Of a stretch of 64,000 nucleotides of DNA, positions 27,152-39,187 are shown in pieces. A program made the translations under genes and the position numbers. Position 1 is the stretch's first letter, and each line of letters starts with the position of its first letter. The stretch spans positions 2,480,001-2,544,000 of the forward strand of contig OW051492.1 of the NCBI GenBank assembly GCA_932521035.1, given 5' to 3'. The notes below the pieces were generated by a model that was not told the origin of the DNA, searched no databases, and saw only the letters and a list, made by a program, of their open reading frames with translations. This DNA comes from Oscheius dolichura (lineage: Eukaryota; Nematoda; Chromadorea; Rhabditida; Rhabditidae).

Positions 27152-27703
27152 GGCTACGCCGGAACTATCGTTGGCTCTAAAAAATGCTATAAATTGTACA
27201 TATAGAAAGAGTAAAGCGGAGACGCAATAGGATAATTGGCTGTTTTAGGGCATAAAAGGCCAGCTGGCAGAGAAAGAGCATCCGTACGCATTTCTCCGTT
27301 CGCTTCTATTATAACATAAGCTCTTCATCGTTTCCAATAACCCATTACAATTAGAATTTGCGATTTGAGCTAAAACAAAATTCGAAACAACTTTTCGCCT
27401 CCGCATTGAATATTTGTACATCTCAAAATTGATTGGCTGCACATTTGCGCAGTTTTGTTGTTATTTAGTGTGCTTTGTACAGGTAAGGCTGCAAAAACAA
27501 TAAAAACTGAGTAAAACAAAAAACAAGCGATAAATGAAATAGCAGCCAAAGTTTTCAGATAGAAAAAAAAGAATTTCCGCGCACGCTTCATTTGAAGTAA
27601 GCTTACGCGCGCATTAGTTTACACCTTGGCCCAATTGGCCCAACATTCCCTCTTTCCTCTGACACCCGAGCATTCCCTCGAGTATTGTCTCGAGGTTTAT
27701 CAA
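27152..27703. promoter_or_regulatory. Shared divergent promoter region of AP1G1 and INTS4
   Basis: 552 bp between two divergent start codons. A 73-codon minus-strand frame (27370-27591) with a hydrophobic start is open but contains splice-acceptor-like sequence and is more likely leader DNA. No core promoter motif recognised. Confidence 0.5.
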
Positions 27704-30700
27704 ATGGCTCATTTCAGTATTCGAAAAGGAAAGCCTATGAAGGATAAGCCGCACAAGTATTCTGATGATCGTAAACGAGGCCACGTAAAAAGAAAATACG
27801 AAGCGGCGGAACCAGGAACAGAACCTAAACGAATAAAACAAGTACAAAACAATGCTCTGCTCATCTACCATTTAGGATTTTACTGAGGCGTTACTAGCGC
27901 AAAGGCGAATTGTTCTCCCATCATTAGCAAGACGACCAGCAGAAGAAGTTCTTACAGAAGTGGTGGCAAAAGTTTCTCAAGGAGATCGACAAATGTAGAA
28001 TGTTTTGAAAGAAATAATTGCAATCTTATTTTTAGTGCCGGGCACCTTTTGCGCGAATTTAGTTTGGATCATCTCTCATCTATCGACAAAAGCGCAGTGC
28101 CAATTACAAACTTATTGTTAGATGCTTTATTAATATCAAAACATGATCAGGTCGGTCCAGTTTTCTATTTTCACATTGCTTTTCAGATAGCAAATGTTGT
28201 ATTAAAACATTTGAAGCATGTCCTTTGTAGTACGGATAAATTGTTTAACGCGACCGTTTTATTGAAACTGTTTACCGAAGGTCAAAGGTATTTTTCTTTT
28301 TTTCGTCTTCATATTTTATAGACTAATAAATAAACCCAGTTTGGATGTACGTATACTTTCTTTAATAACAGATTCTTATGAAAGAGGAGTGCTACAAAAT
28401 GTTTCAGTCCCCTCAAGGTAATTGCAGCTCTAATTTCCATTCTATAGTTTTCATTATAGCATAATTCTCTGTGCCGATCGGAGTCTACATAATGTTTCTA
28501 ATAGTCAGTCTCGAATTTGTGCAATACAATTTCATATTGCTCGTGTTTTCAGTGCAGGTAACAATGGAGTCTAACAATTTCTAAATATAGAATTGCAGTA
28601 CCACGCAGACATAAAGATTATCAAGAATTGGAAAGAATTATCACAGAAATGACAAGTGACCGCGACTATAGAGTGCGACTTTCTGCAGCAGAAGGTCTTC
28701 TCAAATTATCCAATGAAAACGAACTGTCTATGCAAGCTTATGGAGTCGTGAAAAGTGTAATTAAAAATTCGTAACCTAGTCAATTTTTACCTTACAGTTA
28801 TTGAATGATACGAACAGCCAGGTTCGAAAAATATTGCTAAGAATCTTACTGAATTATGCTCAAAGTAACCCCATGTTGTGAGTGTAATTTTATTCAATTT
28901 CTTTACATACTGCGTTTAGCCAAGTTAAATCTTCATCTGGACAAAATATGCTGCTTTGTGATGATGCTTTTTCTTCCATTTGTCATGCAATCAACGATAT
29001 GGAGGTACAAGCTCGATTTTCTCTTGTTAACATATTTGTAGGTTGATGTAAGAGCAGAAGCAGCCGTCTTATTAGGAGAGTTCGAGTATGTCTCCGATAA
29101 TTTTCTAGAACAGACGTTAGACAAGAAACTTATGAGGACGATGAAGGTGTGCCGCTTTACAGCTAAATTTATCTTTTTTTTCAGGCAACTGGGGCGGTAA
29201 AACATGAGAAGACATCGATGTTCAGTATAACAAAACAACCATGGCTAAAGGGTGGAGGACGATGGAAATCTTGGAAAGATAACAGAGAAAATAAGAAAAA
29301 GTTTTCAAGACACGCAAATTCGGAGTGGGCCAGCGGGAAGGATCTCAATGCTCCGTGTCCATCAAATCCAGGAACGTCGAAAGAAGAAGCAGAGTCGATT
29401 ATTCCACAAGGAGCGTGTGGTGCTTTTGTTTCTGCTCTAGAAGACGAATTTATGAGTATGTCCACGTCGCCTTTTTAAATCTAAATACCGTAAAAGCTCC
29501 AATAATACCCCCGGGGGGTCTAATTTTTAATGGTCCTCCGGAAGGGGGGTCCTATTGGGAGAGGGTATTATTGGAGCTTTTACGGTACGTCTAATTTAGC
29601 GGTACGAAAAGGTGCAGTTTATTCTCTTGGCAAATTAGCAGCTCATCGTCCTTTCTTTGCGTCAACAGCATTAGAACACCTAACTGATATGTTCAATGAT
29701 GAAATTGCGGATGTATGTGTGCTTCTCTTCTTGGATAAAGTTTTTGTAGGTACGATTAGACGCTATTCTCGCCTTAACACCTCTTGTTGTCCACGGGCAA
29801 CTACTCAAGGAGCAGCTGGCTGTAATGTTGAAATGCCTAGACGTAATTTAAAATTTTATAAACATTTTTACAATTTTTAGGACGCCATGTACGAATCTCG
29901 TCAGGCACTACGAGATCTACTAGGAAAAGGAGAGTTTGCTGATGCAGAGTGTATGAAAATGGCAACACGTGCATTAATAAATTGCCTTCAACGGTTTCCT
30001 TCGGATAAAGATATGATCTTCAGGTGCTTATACAATTATATGAATACTATTTACCTGTTTACAGATGTTTCAGTCAGTTGGGAGCTAAACATGGTGTTTT
30101 TGTCCACACAATGGTAGAAGGACTTCTAGATCTTCATTCAGTTTTTGAGCCACAAGAGCAAGTTGTCGATAATGTGTATTGTGAGGCACTAGTTACTAAT
30201 ATTTTCAATTTTGATTTTCAGATCTTGGTAAATTAATACTAATACTGAGTGCTGCTTCTTCTTACGAGCCTGTTATTTCACTGCTTCCTGGATATGTTTT
30301 AAAACATTATAGATTTATGCGAGCATCTTCACCCCATCTTGTTGCTCCAATAAAGGTTTGCTGGGGTTCCATGTTCAATACATCTTTACCTTTTTCAGTC
30401 TCTAGATGAATGCTTTGCCTTAAATAGTAACGTCCCTATTCTCACAGATAGTGGAGAAGTCAATGCAGAAATTTTGGGACAGACATACTCTAAACTTCGA
30501 GATACCGTGGGATTACCAACTGTACAGCAGCGAAATATGGCCCGCACCTTCATTTCAACGTAAGATATCAGCCAGCGGTGGGCATAAGTGGACATTTTAA
30601 AATAACATAACCGTATTTCGTTATGGCCCAATACTTAATTTCGGAATTCTCACTATTTCGCCCAGCCTTGACACCGATCTTTATCTCAGCAACATAATTG

Positions 30701-31894
30701 TTTAGGGACGCTGAAGCTATTTGTTCTTTTAATACAGTACTGGCAGGAGCAGCGCAGTTTCTAAATATATTATCAGAATTAATATCAGCCACTGATTCGT
30801 TGGAAGAAAACATAATTCGAGGAGGTGATTTATCCAGAGTACAAGAATTGTTGAGCGAGGTTTGTTTAAGTGTTTTAATAACATGCATTTTTTTTCTAGG
30901 AAATCACTAACGCGCTAAGTGCGCTGAAATTGTTTTCGAATGTGGATGATATAATGCAAGCATATATGCAAGGTTTGAGGTTTCATTTACAATTATTGGC
31001 GGGAATGGCTAAGCTCATAATCAGTCCAGAATCGTATGCCACAGTTGTCTTAGAACTCAGGGAGATAATTAAAGAATCAAAAGAGTAAGCTTGTATTAAT
31101 TATGAGAAAAATTAAATTTTTAGGGCTATTGAAGAATTAGATACTCCTTTAAAAACCCATGAAGATGCTATGCTTGAAGTCCTAGATATAATTGATAGAG
31201 TGGGATTGGACGATAAGAAATTTCTTTCCACTGGTAGAATCGGTGATATATTAAGCCGAACAACACCACAATTGCCAGCTGAATTTAAAAATATCGAAAG
31301 AATTGCAGTAAAATGGGCTCAGGTTTGTTGGTTTATTTACAGATACGTTTGCTTTTAGATAACTGAACCAGATCGTCAAACAGCAATTGAAAAGCCTCTT
31401 AAATTTATTGCCGGTTATCCTACAGTAACTCCACTGTCTGTGACATTGCATCATTTTTTTCCAGATGATTTATTAGATTTAAGAATACAGGTATTTTAAA
31501 TGCTTTATACAGTATAAAAATTTTCAAGATTGACTATCCCGATCAAAGTAAATATTTTTTCAAACCGAGAGCGGCTGATTTTTGCAAAACTGAAGAAGGA
31601 ATTTACAATTTGTCAACAAAAGTAAGCTTTATTGTGCTGTCTGATATATTATTTGCCTATTTTCGCTGTTTATTCTAACCACTACGTTTAGGTGCTAATT
31701 CAATCATCAGTACCTTGGTCAGAAGCTGCATTAATCAAGTTTACCGTTGTTTTAATGGCTGGTGCCCATAGATCAGTACCAGTAGCTGTTTTAGAGTCCC
31801 CCGCCCTCCGAAAACCATCATCTATTGTTATACGCGTAAGGCCAGTTCATAAAATGTAATCTTGTTAATATTCTAATTTTATTTACAGAAATAA
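27704..31894 (+). CDS. INTS4: Integrator complex subunit 4 (INTS4)
   Basis: INTS4 is a HEAT-repeat scaffold of the Integrator cleavage module, which binds the INTS9/INTS11 endonuclease for snRNA 3' processing and promoter-proximal termination (established). The N-terminus is basic (KRKYEAAEPGTEPKRIK). HEAT-like repeats follow (VRLSAAEGLLKLS, VRKILLRILLNYAQ, VRAEAAVLLGEFE). Diagnostic blocks are FLEQTLDKKLM, a loop with WLKGGGRWKSW, IIPQGACGAFVSALEDE, VRKGAVYSLGKLAAHRPFF, LTDMFNDEIADV and SRQALRDLLGKGEF. The C-terminal beta region has EKPLKFIAGYPTVTPLSV, PRAADF and VPWSEAA, ending IVIRK. There are many short introns; the one at about 29456-29596 holds a large palindrome. An in-frame upstream ATG at 27626 is possible. 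GINS2 follows 160 bp later. Confidence 0.94.
29486..29587. repeat. Near-perfect palindrome inside an INTS4 intron
   Basis: About 25-bp arms, TACCGTAAAAGCTCCAATAA and its complement TTATTGGAGCTTTTACGGTA, surround a centre of about 50 bp that is itself rich in C/G runs. The intron donor lies about 30 bp before it and the acceptor about 12 bp after. Confidence 0.92.
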
Positions 31895-32054
31895 ATCATT
31901 TCATATTATTTTTCTTCCAATTATTGTTTTATTTTTTGGTTCATAACCGTTTATTTTTGTAGATAATACTAATTAGGAGGAAATATTAGGCATTTTCCAT
32001 TGCGTATCGACGCGGAAATTTGAAATATTGAGCGAAGTAGTGGACGTTGTTTCA
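31895..32054 (+). promoter_or_regulatory. Operon-like INTS4-GINS2 intercistronic region
   Basis: 160 bp between the INTS4 stop and the GINS2 ATG. It has AATAAA overlapping the stop, long T tracts, and a TTTTTGTAG acceptor at about 31960 before the GINS2 leader. Spacing is compatible with a nematode operon (inference). Confidence 0.4.
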
Positions 32055-32882
32055 ATGAATCCGGAAAGAACAGCTTTTCTTTGTGAAGACGCTCATATTC
32101 AGGTTAGTACTTTCTTTTTAATTTTTCTCTTCACTAATGATAGTATTCTAATTCTAGAAGAGGTGAAAAATAACCGGATATTCATGGGAATTTTAAAACT
32201 TTAGACTACTTACCATTATACTTCGTTGCATTGGACGGAAATGCAACTAAAAATTTGCAGATAGTACCTCGCGTCAACGAACCTGTTCTTCATCTGATAT
32301 CTGGCGATGTTGGCCCTTTTGAAGCAGGAATAACAACATCAGTTCCTATCTGGCTAGCTATCCAGCTTCGACGGAGAAACAATTGCAGTATAGTTGTAAG
32401 TGTCTTTTCCTTATTTAATTCAGTATTTGTTTAAATGTTTAGATTCCGGAATGGATGTGCGTTGATGAGCTAAAACGTTATTTATTACTTGAAAAGGAAG
32501 ATGATGCTCTTGTTCAGCTACCAAATAATATTTTCCAAATAGCCCATTCTTTAGTAAAAGAAGCCAGAGAGGAAATACCAGAATGTGAGCAGGTATGTTT
32601 CCTTTTTTGTCTAAATTGCATAATTTTAGGTGAAATCTCTAATACAAGATTTATGGGATAAAAGAGAAGCTAAACTACGATCTTCCTCCCTTAAATTTTT
32701 GTCACAGGTTAATTCCCCCTTTACAAATAATTTCTAGTTGTAATTTTTAGCATCATCAAGTGCATGCTCGAATGGATAATGTACAGGCATCAGAAATATC
32801 TTCAGCTCCTCTTCGTGCTACCCTCGCTGCTTGTAAACTCGTCGCCCGATTTGTAGATCACGCTCAAGCTTTAGAATTGTAA
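32055..32882 (+). CDS. GINS2: GINS complex subunit 2 (PSF2)
   Basis: GINS is part of the CMG replicative helicase (CDC45-MCM2-7-GINS, established). Five exons (32055-32102, 32261-32395, 32443-32592, 32630-32707, 32751-32882) encode 180 residues, close to the family length of about 185. Landmarks: N-terminal RTAFLCEDAHIQIVPRVNE, the G-D-x-G-P-F segment SGDVGPFEAG, VPIWLAIQLRRRNNCSI, PEWMCVDELKRYLLLEKEDD, LPNNIFQIAHSLV, IQDLWDKREAKLRSSSLKFL and a final helix with the A-x-M-D-N motif (VHARMDNVQASEI). Start chosen at the only ATG before that conserved block. The first intron (158 bp) is longer than usual here. Confidence 0.95.
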
Positions 32883-32990
32883 TTATTGCTCAAGAACATG
32901 CTTTCACAACGGGAGAATAAATTATTATTCAAGGATAACTGTAGGATTTATCTTTTATTTTTAGGTGAATGTTACGGATAAGAAAAGCAA

Positions 32991-33842
32991 TTATTTATTA
33001 ACTTGAGAACCAGAAAGGCATTCCGATTTCATTTCCTTGAGATAAGTGAAAGCCTCGTCTGGGAGATTGATCATAACTTCGCGCATCAAAGCTGGATCTT
33101 CACTCTGTAAAAAAAAAAACTAATTTGTGGATAAGTGGATAACTGGCTACCATTTTGTTGATAATTTTAGCAGCTTCTTTCTCAATATGATGCCGGCCAA
33201 AAGTTACCGGGCTAGAAAGTGCCGAAATGGAAGTGGGCCGCATGAGGAAAGACTAAAAAAAGATTTTGTGGGACCAAAGTGGAGAAAACCTCGTCAGCCA
33301 CTGATTTTCGCCAATTTTCTTCGAAACAAGTCGTTTGAATTAGTTCTAAAAAGCTTTCTTTGATGGGGCCAAGAAGAGAAATTTCTACTCACCATCTTTT
33401 TTGGGAACTTCAACAACTTTTTTGGGCGAGAAAAGTGAAGAAAGGCGGCGCTTGTTTCCGGATTTCCAATTTTCGATGGCTTCTTCAAATTTCTGACAAA
33501 GTTCTTGATTCAGCGCTACGATTCCAGGGGGATCCTTCTTTTTATGAAAGAAGTTTGATATACGACGCTAAATTATTTATCATTTCTGGATTACAAAAAG
33601 TATACCATAAAGCTGGCTTTGACAGGAGTTTTCTTCATCTCTAATCTTATCTCCGTCTTATATTTTTCAGATAAAATAGTAAAATTTTCCTTGAAGATGG
33701 ATTGAACAATCTTCACTGGCAGATCATCATACTCGTTGCAGATTTTTGTACGCAGCTTTCTTTTGATCTGCCGCAAGCGACGAGCCGCTTCTTTTTCATC
33801 CGGAGAATCATGTTGAACAATAAGACCAGCAAAGGGATCCAT
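32991..33842 (-). CDS. Unrecognised helical protein, about 211 aa
   Basis: Five exons in phase (33624-33842, 33393-33537, 33290-33345, 33151-33252, 32991-33104). The protein starts MDPFAGLIVQHDSPDEKEAA, continues with a charged helix RRLRQIKRKLRTKICNEYDD and KIVQSIFKENFTILSEKY, then a Trp-containing basic linker (WKSGNKRRLSSLFSPKK), and ends with helices HIEKEAAKIINKM and LMREVMINLPDEAFTYLKEM. No membrane span. No family recognised. A Ser-Pro/Lys linker between two helical parts suggests a nuclear or cytoskeletal adaptor, but that is a guess. It is tail to tail with GINS2, 108 bp apart. Confidence 0.65.
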
Positions 33843-34450
33843 TTTATTTGATCTAACTCTGTAAAGAAATAAGGATTTTACTGGAAGCGGTTTTCGAAAA
33901 ATAAGAGAAGCTGTTTGGAGGAGAAAGTTTTGAACTTGTTCCCGCGCGAGGTTGCATAAATGTCAACAGGGGCCATCTGTCCGCTGGCTGGAAGGAGACA
34001 GCCGGATGAAACAGCTAAAGGTCAGCGCTGCTATTTTCATAATATCTTATCAATCTGAAACTCGGGCGCAGCATTTCTCACCGAATTCTTTGGAAAGGGG
34101 GGACAACAGTAGATAACAAGCTTTATTCTTACAGTGTGTACACACAACAGAATTTCTATAAGCAATAGACAATCAAGAAATAGAATCAGAATGGTGCATT
34201 AGTTGATCTAGTACTGTTTTTGTTCGATTTTGATTCTAAATCTCTTACAAATTGTTATCATTACTCTAGCCCTCTAAACAAACCAAAAAACAACAAATAA
34301 AGCCCATAAAAATTACAAAAGAAAATTACCATGCATATTTTTGGATATTGCTCTGGTTTCAATAAATTTTTCATGGTTTTGATGAAGGGTATGGTAAGAA
34401 ATGCATGTGATTGGAATGTACAAATAGGCATTATGAAATTGTTTGGGAAA
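33843..34450. other. Intergenic stretch, no gene seen
   Basis: About 0.6 kb upstream of the unknown minus gene and downstream of the PAM2-like gene. AT-rich; the minus frame at 34261-34476 has no support. Confidence 0.5.
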
Positions 34451-35312
34451 TTAGGGAGCAGGAAGCCTTTCATCAAGATGGCGCTGGGGGCGATATAGAG
34501 GCGGAGGACAGTGCGGATATCCGGGCAGGGGATGATAAAGCGGAATGTAATTGAACGGCATCGAATACATGAACTGAATAGTTTTTTAGCATTTTTTTTA
34601 TTATGAATTGAAACCTACCGGTGGCATGGGATACATCATACAAAACGGCATCTGCTGAGGGAAATGGGGAGGGATGTTCTGTCTGAAGCCGAAGGAGCAC
34701 TGGCGAGGAATGAACTCCGGGGCCTCGAGGTTCCAACCATGATCCTATAAAACTCCCCGTATTTTTTATCATAAAGATCTATTTTTCCTCAATTGGAAAC
34801 ATACAATTTTCTTAGGAGCGGGGGAAGACGTTCTAGAACCGCCGGCCTGCTTTCGTTTCTTCTGCTCTTCCAACTCTTTCTCCAGTTGGTTAACGATCGT
34901 ATTAGGATCCATCTGAATATTTTATTTATGTAGGAGATATACGGTTCAAGTATGTCTTACATCCAATGCTCTAGCGATGTCCATGATTTCTTTAGTCGTG
35001 ATCTTCTTCAAGAAATCATCCTCTTCACTTGGAGAGGCCCTTGCTTCGAGTCTCTGTTTCAACAGCTCGATAAAATCCTTATACTGGGCAGAGGAGGGCC
35101 TCTGTAAAACTTGTAGATGTTGAAAGCGTGTTTCCTTTTAGTGCTTTCTCAGCAACTTTACTACTCACGTCGTTAGAAATCTCCGCCGACCAAGTAGTAG
35201 AAAAGGGCCAATGGGCAAGCGGGTCATCCGTCCAGGGTGAAGATGGCCAAATAGAGGGTATCATTCTTCCAATTTTTCTCGCTTTATCGCCGATTTTATG
35301 ACTTAAAATCAT
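34451..35312 (-). CDS. PAM2-like motif protein with a Pro/aromatic-rich tail
   Basis: Five exons (35169-35312, 34961-35101, 34805-34912, 34619-34744, 34451-34573), all multiples of three, give 213 residues. The N-terminal third has W/D/P-rich SIWPSSPWTDDPLAHWPFS. The middle is helical: YKDFIELLKQRLEAR, ITTKEIMDIARALD and MDPNTIVNQLEKELEEQKKR. Then WNLEAPEFIPRQ fits the PAM2 consensus (L-N-x-x-A-x-x-F-x-P), through which many mRNA regulators bind the MLLE domain of poly(A)-binding protein (established for the motif; inferred here). The tail is rich in P, Y, M and F (PPHFPQQMPFCMMYPMPP), a low-complexity composition common in RNA-granule proteins. Family not recognised; the start Met may not be the true N-terminus. 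Confidence 0.65.
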
Positions 35313-36647
35313 TTAAAAAGTCAAGGGTAGATTGAAAGTAGAAAGAGAGAGTCCAGTGCCTGACGACCGAGAGAGGGTTGTTACTAGGAAGAGGGAATGA
35401 ACAAATTGGTCGAGAAAGAATTTTATGCTTTTTGAAATGTGCTCCACTCTTCTTCTTTGAAAAGAGAGATCACTTTGCAATAGGAACAGACATAATGTGT
35501 ATGAAAGTGAGCAATTACGCAATCAAAGGCGATGATATATCGGATGAGGTAAGCGGGAGTTATTCATCTGCAAGAAAAAGACAAGATAAAAGGGAACACT
35601 ATGAATTGGCATGAGAATAACAGATTATTCAGAGATAAAAGCATTTCCTCGGACTGCAGAGGATGAAAAGGACAGCATCTAATCGGTTCATGTAATTGGC
35701 AAAAAGAGCCATCGCAAATCCTCCACAACTGTCCACGTGTTGATGAAACACTGTTATTTGCAATGAGTGATAAAGATGATGCAAATTAGAGGTTGACAAA
35801 TTGAAAAATTGTATAATTTTGATGCAAAAAGGAAGAGCATTCCGTACATATTTCAATGAGTTATGAGCAAAATGAAAATGCTTCGTTTAGATATAAAAAT
35901 TCGTACATTTCTCAGCTCATTGAAATACAAAATGACGAGTGGCTACGGCTCTTTATGCATTTAGTGACGACAAAAGATTATCAAATGGAAATAAGAGCAT
36001 TTCATGAGATATATTGCCATAGTTACAAGAGAGAAATTTGACACTTAATAGCTGACAATGGAATGAAGGACAGCGAAGAAAAATGGGCAGAAAAAGAGAA
36101 AGGAGAACAATAGAGAAAGACGAATACAAATCAGATGATTTCATCTGATCTGGCAATCACGCGCTCAATATGATGTGGGCGGAAATGGTGAGAGCGAGAG
36201 GGACTGATCTCTTTTTCATTCTATTCACAAAGTATATCATGATAAATGATAAATGACGAACAGTACTGATTTTATAGAAGGGCAGAGGGAGTGATGTCAT
36301 TGTTGTTTTTTTCGAAAACTCAAAGCAGAGCGAGGCGCCAAAGAGAGGATTTGGATTTGTTTGATAAGAATCGCAGACTATGAGGAAGATGCTTGTTCTT
36401 TCTATTTTTATATGTACTAATTGTATAAATAAAAAATATAAAAAATACAGATAGACACGAGAATTTAGAAAGCAGTTTGGGATTATTAGAAGATGGTAAA
36501 CAGCGCTGCGAAAGGATATCTCAAAATATGGAAACAGTGCTTGGTGCCAGTCTCGTCTGACCCAGATCAATACATCTGATTTGCACTTGTCTCTGCTCAG
36601 GTGTCTCGTACTGTGAGGAGGGGAGGAAAAAAACGAGACGGGGAAAG
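35313..36647. other. 1.3-kb stretch without a supported gene
   Basis: Several open frames (35378-35614 plus, 35313-35522 minus, 35856-36041 plus) show no splice structure or motif. A long minus frame starting further right crosses this stretch but is rejected below. Confidence 0.5.
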
Positions 36648-37053
36648 ATGACAGCCACCGCTGGCGAGGTGGCGAATGGTCTATAAATTGTGAGAAAACT
36701 ATAGATTGGCCGAGGGACACGGCAGGGGAGATCTCTGGCCAACGGGGGGAGCCAGCCAATTTGAAAGCAAGATTACAGGACTCTTCAAGAGAGGACCGGC
36801 CCATTTGAACTACCCGACGAGCGAGAGCTACGAGGGACCACTGGATGCTACTGGCCGCAACAGAGACATCGATGGCGAGCCACTGACCCACCATGTAGCC
36901 GTCTACCACAGTGGAAGATCCGATGAGCCTGTCGTCCCTGCCAAGGCTGAACCCGAACACGAGGTTATTGAGGTCACAGAAGTCCAGACCAAGGAGCCCA
37001 AGGAGAAGGGACTCGGATTCTTCGGCCTCTTCAAGAAGGGTCACGCCGGGTAG
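36648..37053 (+). CDS. 101-aa protein with YEGPLDATGR and GLFK[R/K]G motifs
   Basis: Two exons, 36648-36678 and 36779-37053, join in phase (MTATAGEVAN + GLFKRG). Most of the long open block upstream of 36779 has no Met, which supports the spliced start. The protein has short copies of one motif at both ends (GLFKRG near residue 11 and GLFKKG at the end). Between them are YEGPLDATGRNRDIDGEP and HHVAVYHSGRSDEPV, then an acidic/basic linker (EHEVIEVTEVQTKEPKEKG). P-L-x-x-T-x-R...G-x-P-L...V-x-V-Y-H-x-G-R-S-D segments occur, as far as I recall, in tails of nematode ankyrin UNC-44-like proteins; that link is tentative. No signal peptide or TM. Confidence 0.6.
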
Positions 37054-37461
37054 AGAGATCCCCGGACGGCCAGGATGAGGAGGATCCTGTCCTCCATGAG
37101 CGTTTGAGGGCAGACACCGTGCTCTCGACTTATGACATACTCCACTCATTTTCTCTTCAGGAAACATGACTCTCCTTCCTGCTTAAGACCCAAAGTCCCT
37201 CATTTCAAATTTCCCGGGCCGAGGGCCTAGTACCGTATCCCCAGTAGTATACTGTACTTCTCTGAATAGGAGTCTCTCATCCCCAAAATATCCGATAATT
37301 AATCGGGAAGAGCAGCTGCCAGTCGGAGGATTACGGTATCCTCCGGCCGCGGCCATCCTCCCCTCCTCGAACACCAGAAGACGCGAATCATTTTTGAAGG
37401 GAACGACAGATAAAAAATGTAGTATAGAATAATTTATGTACAACAAGTGCTTGAAAATGTC

Positions 37462-38255
37462 TCAAGATTCGAGCCAAAAGGATTCGCCGAGAGGGATGTC
37501 GTCGTCGTCCTCCTCCTCCGCCTGCTCCTCCTCTCTCCTCACCAGGGTCTGATGTTTCCCGGCAAAGTAGACGGTGTCCGGTCCGGGAGCCAGTGATATT
37601 CTCTTCTCTTTAGCCTCCTCCTCCTCCTCCAGTTGTTCTTCATTCAAATTGATCCCCGAGTCCGGGGTGGAACACGTCTCCGCGTAGCATTGGAGATCGG
37701 AGAAGAAATGAAGGAGAGGCCGTAGCTGCCAGAAGCCGGGGCTCCTGTCGCGGGGAATTTGAACCAGGGGATATTTTGACGGGTGCAGAAGATACATCAG
37801 CTGAAATGGGCATGAAAAAACTATAAAAATACAAATAAAAACCCCATACAGTAACCCCAGCCTTCTGTAAGCGCGCCCTATTGCCATTCCGCCTTTTACC
37901 CCGGCGCTAAAGTGCTATTTTAACCATCTTTTATGTTTTTTTTGCTCTAATATTTATGTTCTTTCTAATGTTTACATCATTATCAATCTGAAAAACACAT
38001 AAAAAGATATAAAAATTGAAAGAAAAGGGATGAAAACTGCAAAGAAAGATACTTTAGCACCAGGGCGCGCTTACAACTCATTCTTTCCAAAGAATCGATT
38101 TTTACCATTTTATAGGAATTTCAAATGATTTATAGTGTAGTTTATGTTTAAAATAATACATAAAATATCGGACGAACCTCTCCTTTAATAATTTTCCGCT
38201 CGGGAATATCCTGATCGTTGTAGAAGGCGCGCACGTCGATGCTCTTGTTCATCAT
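37462..38255 (-). CDS. Unrecognised protein with Glu-rich C-terminus
   Basis: Two exons, 38178-38255 and 37462-37800, join in phase 0 over a 377-bp intron to give 138 residues. N-terminus MMNKSIDVRAFYNDQDIPER, then a hydrophobic/aromatic block LMYLLHPSKYPLVQIPRD and GFWQLRPLLHFFSDLQCYAE, and an acidic tail with LEEEEEAKEKR, VRREEEQAEEEDDDDIP and GESFWLES at the end. No known domain recognised. It is divergent from the gene at 38465 with a 209-bp shared upstream region. Confidence 0.6.
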
Positions 38256-38464
38256 GCTTGTCGTCGGTTAAGGTTTTCCGAAATGGCTTGGAAGAAAGCC
38301 GGGGAGACATTGCTTGTCGGGAAGATGCATAGCTTTCAGGGAAGGAGACGCGACGACGGAGGACAAGCGTCGCTTTGGTCCGGGAGGATATAACCAGCGG
38401 GAGGAGACAGTCACCTCGTCCTCCGACATCCTCCCATCTTCTAATTTCTTTCTTTTCTTTAGAA
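38256..38464. promoter_or_regulatory. 209-bp divergent promoter between two small genes
   Basis: Lies between start codons at 38255 (minus) and 38465 (plus). The right side ends TTTCTTTTCTTTAGAA just before the plus ATG, a good spliced-leader-type acceptor. Confidence 0.45.
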
Positions 38465-38832
38465 ATGGATACCAAATTCGACTACTCCTTCTTCAACGTC
38501 GATCCCTTCAAAAATCACCTGGAGATGGAGGCAGAGAAAGACGAGGTAGGGCATCCTCCCTCTAGATGTTGAAGTACCCTTTTTAGATGGCTCGACTCGT
38601 CTGTTCTCTCTACTACCTCTCCCATGACCCGGAGTCTTATTCCTCCTGTGACTTCGACCAGCTATTCTACCCCTTGACGGAGCTATTCTTCCATTTGGAT
38701 CAGTACGTGGATCACAAGAATGACAGTGGATTGGAGACGGACGACGGAGAAGACTATCCCCTGGACTATAAGAGACGATCCCGCGCTCCCGCACCGAATA
38801 CAACATGGCACGGGCGACTTGGTGAGCAGTAG
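38465..38832 (+). CDS. Unrecognised 108-aa acidic protein
   Basis: Two exons, 38465-38545 and 38587-38832, separated by a 41-bp intron. The protein begins MDTKFDYSFFNVDPFKNHLE, has a helical aromatic core (RLVCSLYYLSHDPESY, FDQLFYPLTELFFHLDQYVD), an acidic stretch (ETDDGEDYPLDY) and a basic tail (KRRSRAPAP). No TM. I do not recognise it. Confidence 0.6.
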
Positions 38833-39187
38833 GAGGAAGATAGTGGTGATACTTTCCGGTGATATTTGTAATAAATAATTTGGAGTAATTATTGTTTATT
38901 AGAGGGAGTTATTAGAGGAAAAGTAGGGAATAACTTGAAGAATTGTAAAGATTTCTTCGGGAGTAATATCCATTGTTTTCATAAAATAAGGGAGTGAGGA
39001 ATGAAAAAGCGGCCCTTTTACTGAATACGTGAAGACATTCTATGACAGCTGGCAACTTCACCTGGACTCGGGGCGTATGTCTACGCAAAAGGCAGATGTG
39101 AAAATGTCTCCGCGTGTTATGAATGCAGCAGTAATGATATGCAAGAAAACACTGCAGGTGAAGATTTATTACTCTTATTAGAAGGAT

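Noticed and set aside
36157-37167. Longest minus-strand open frame (336 codons)
   Set aside because: It runs antisense to the spliced 101-aa plus-strand gene, has skewed composition without domain, and continues across AT-rich non-coding DNA.
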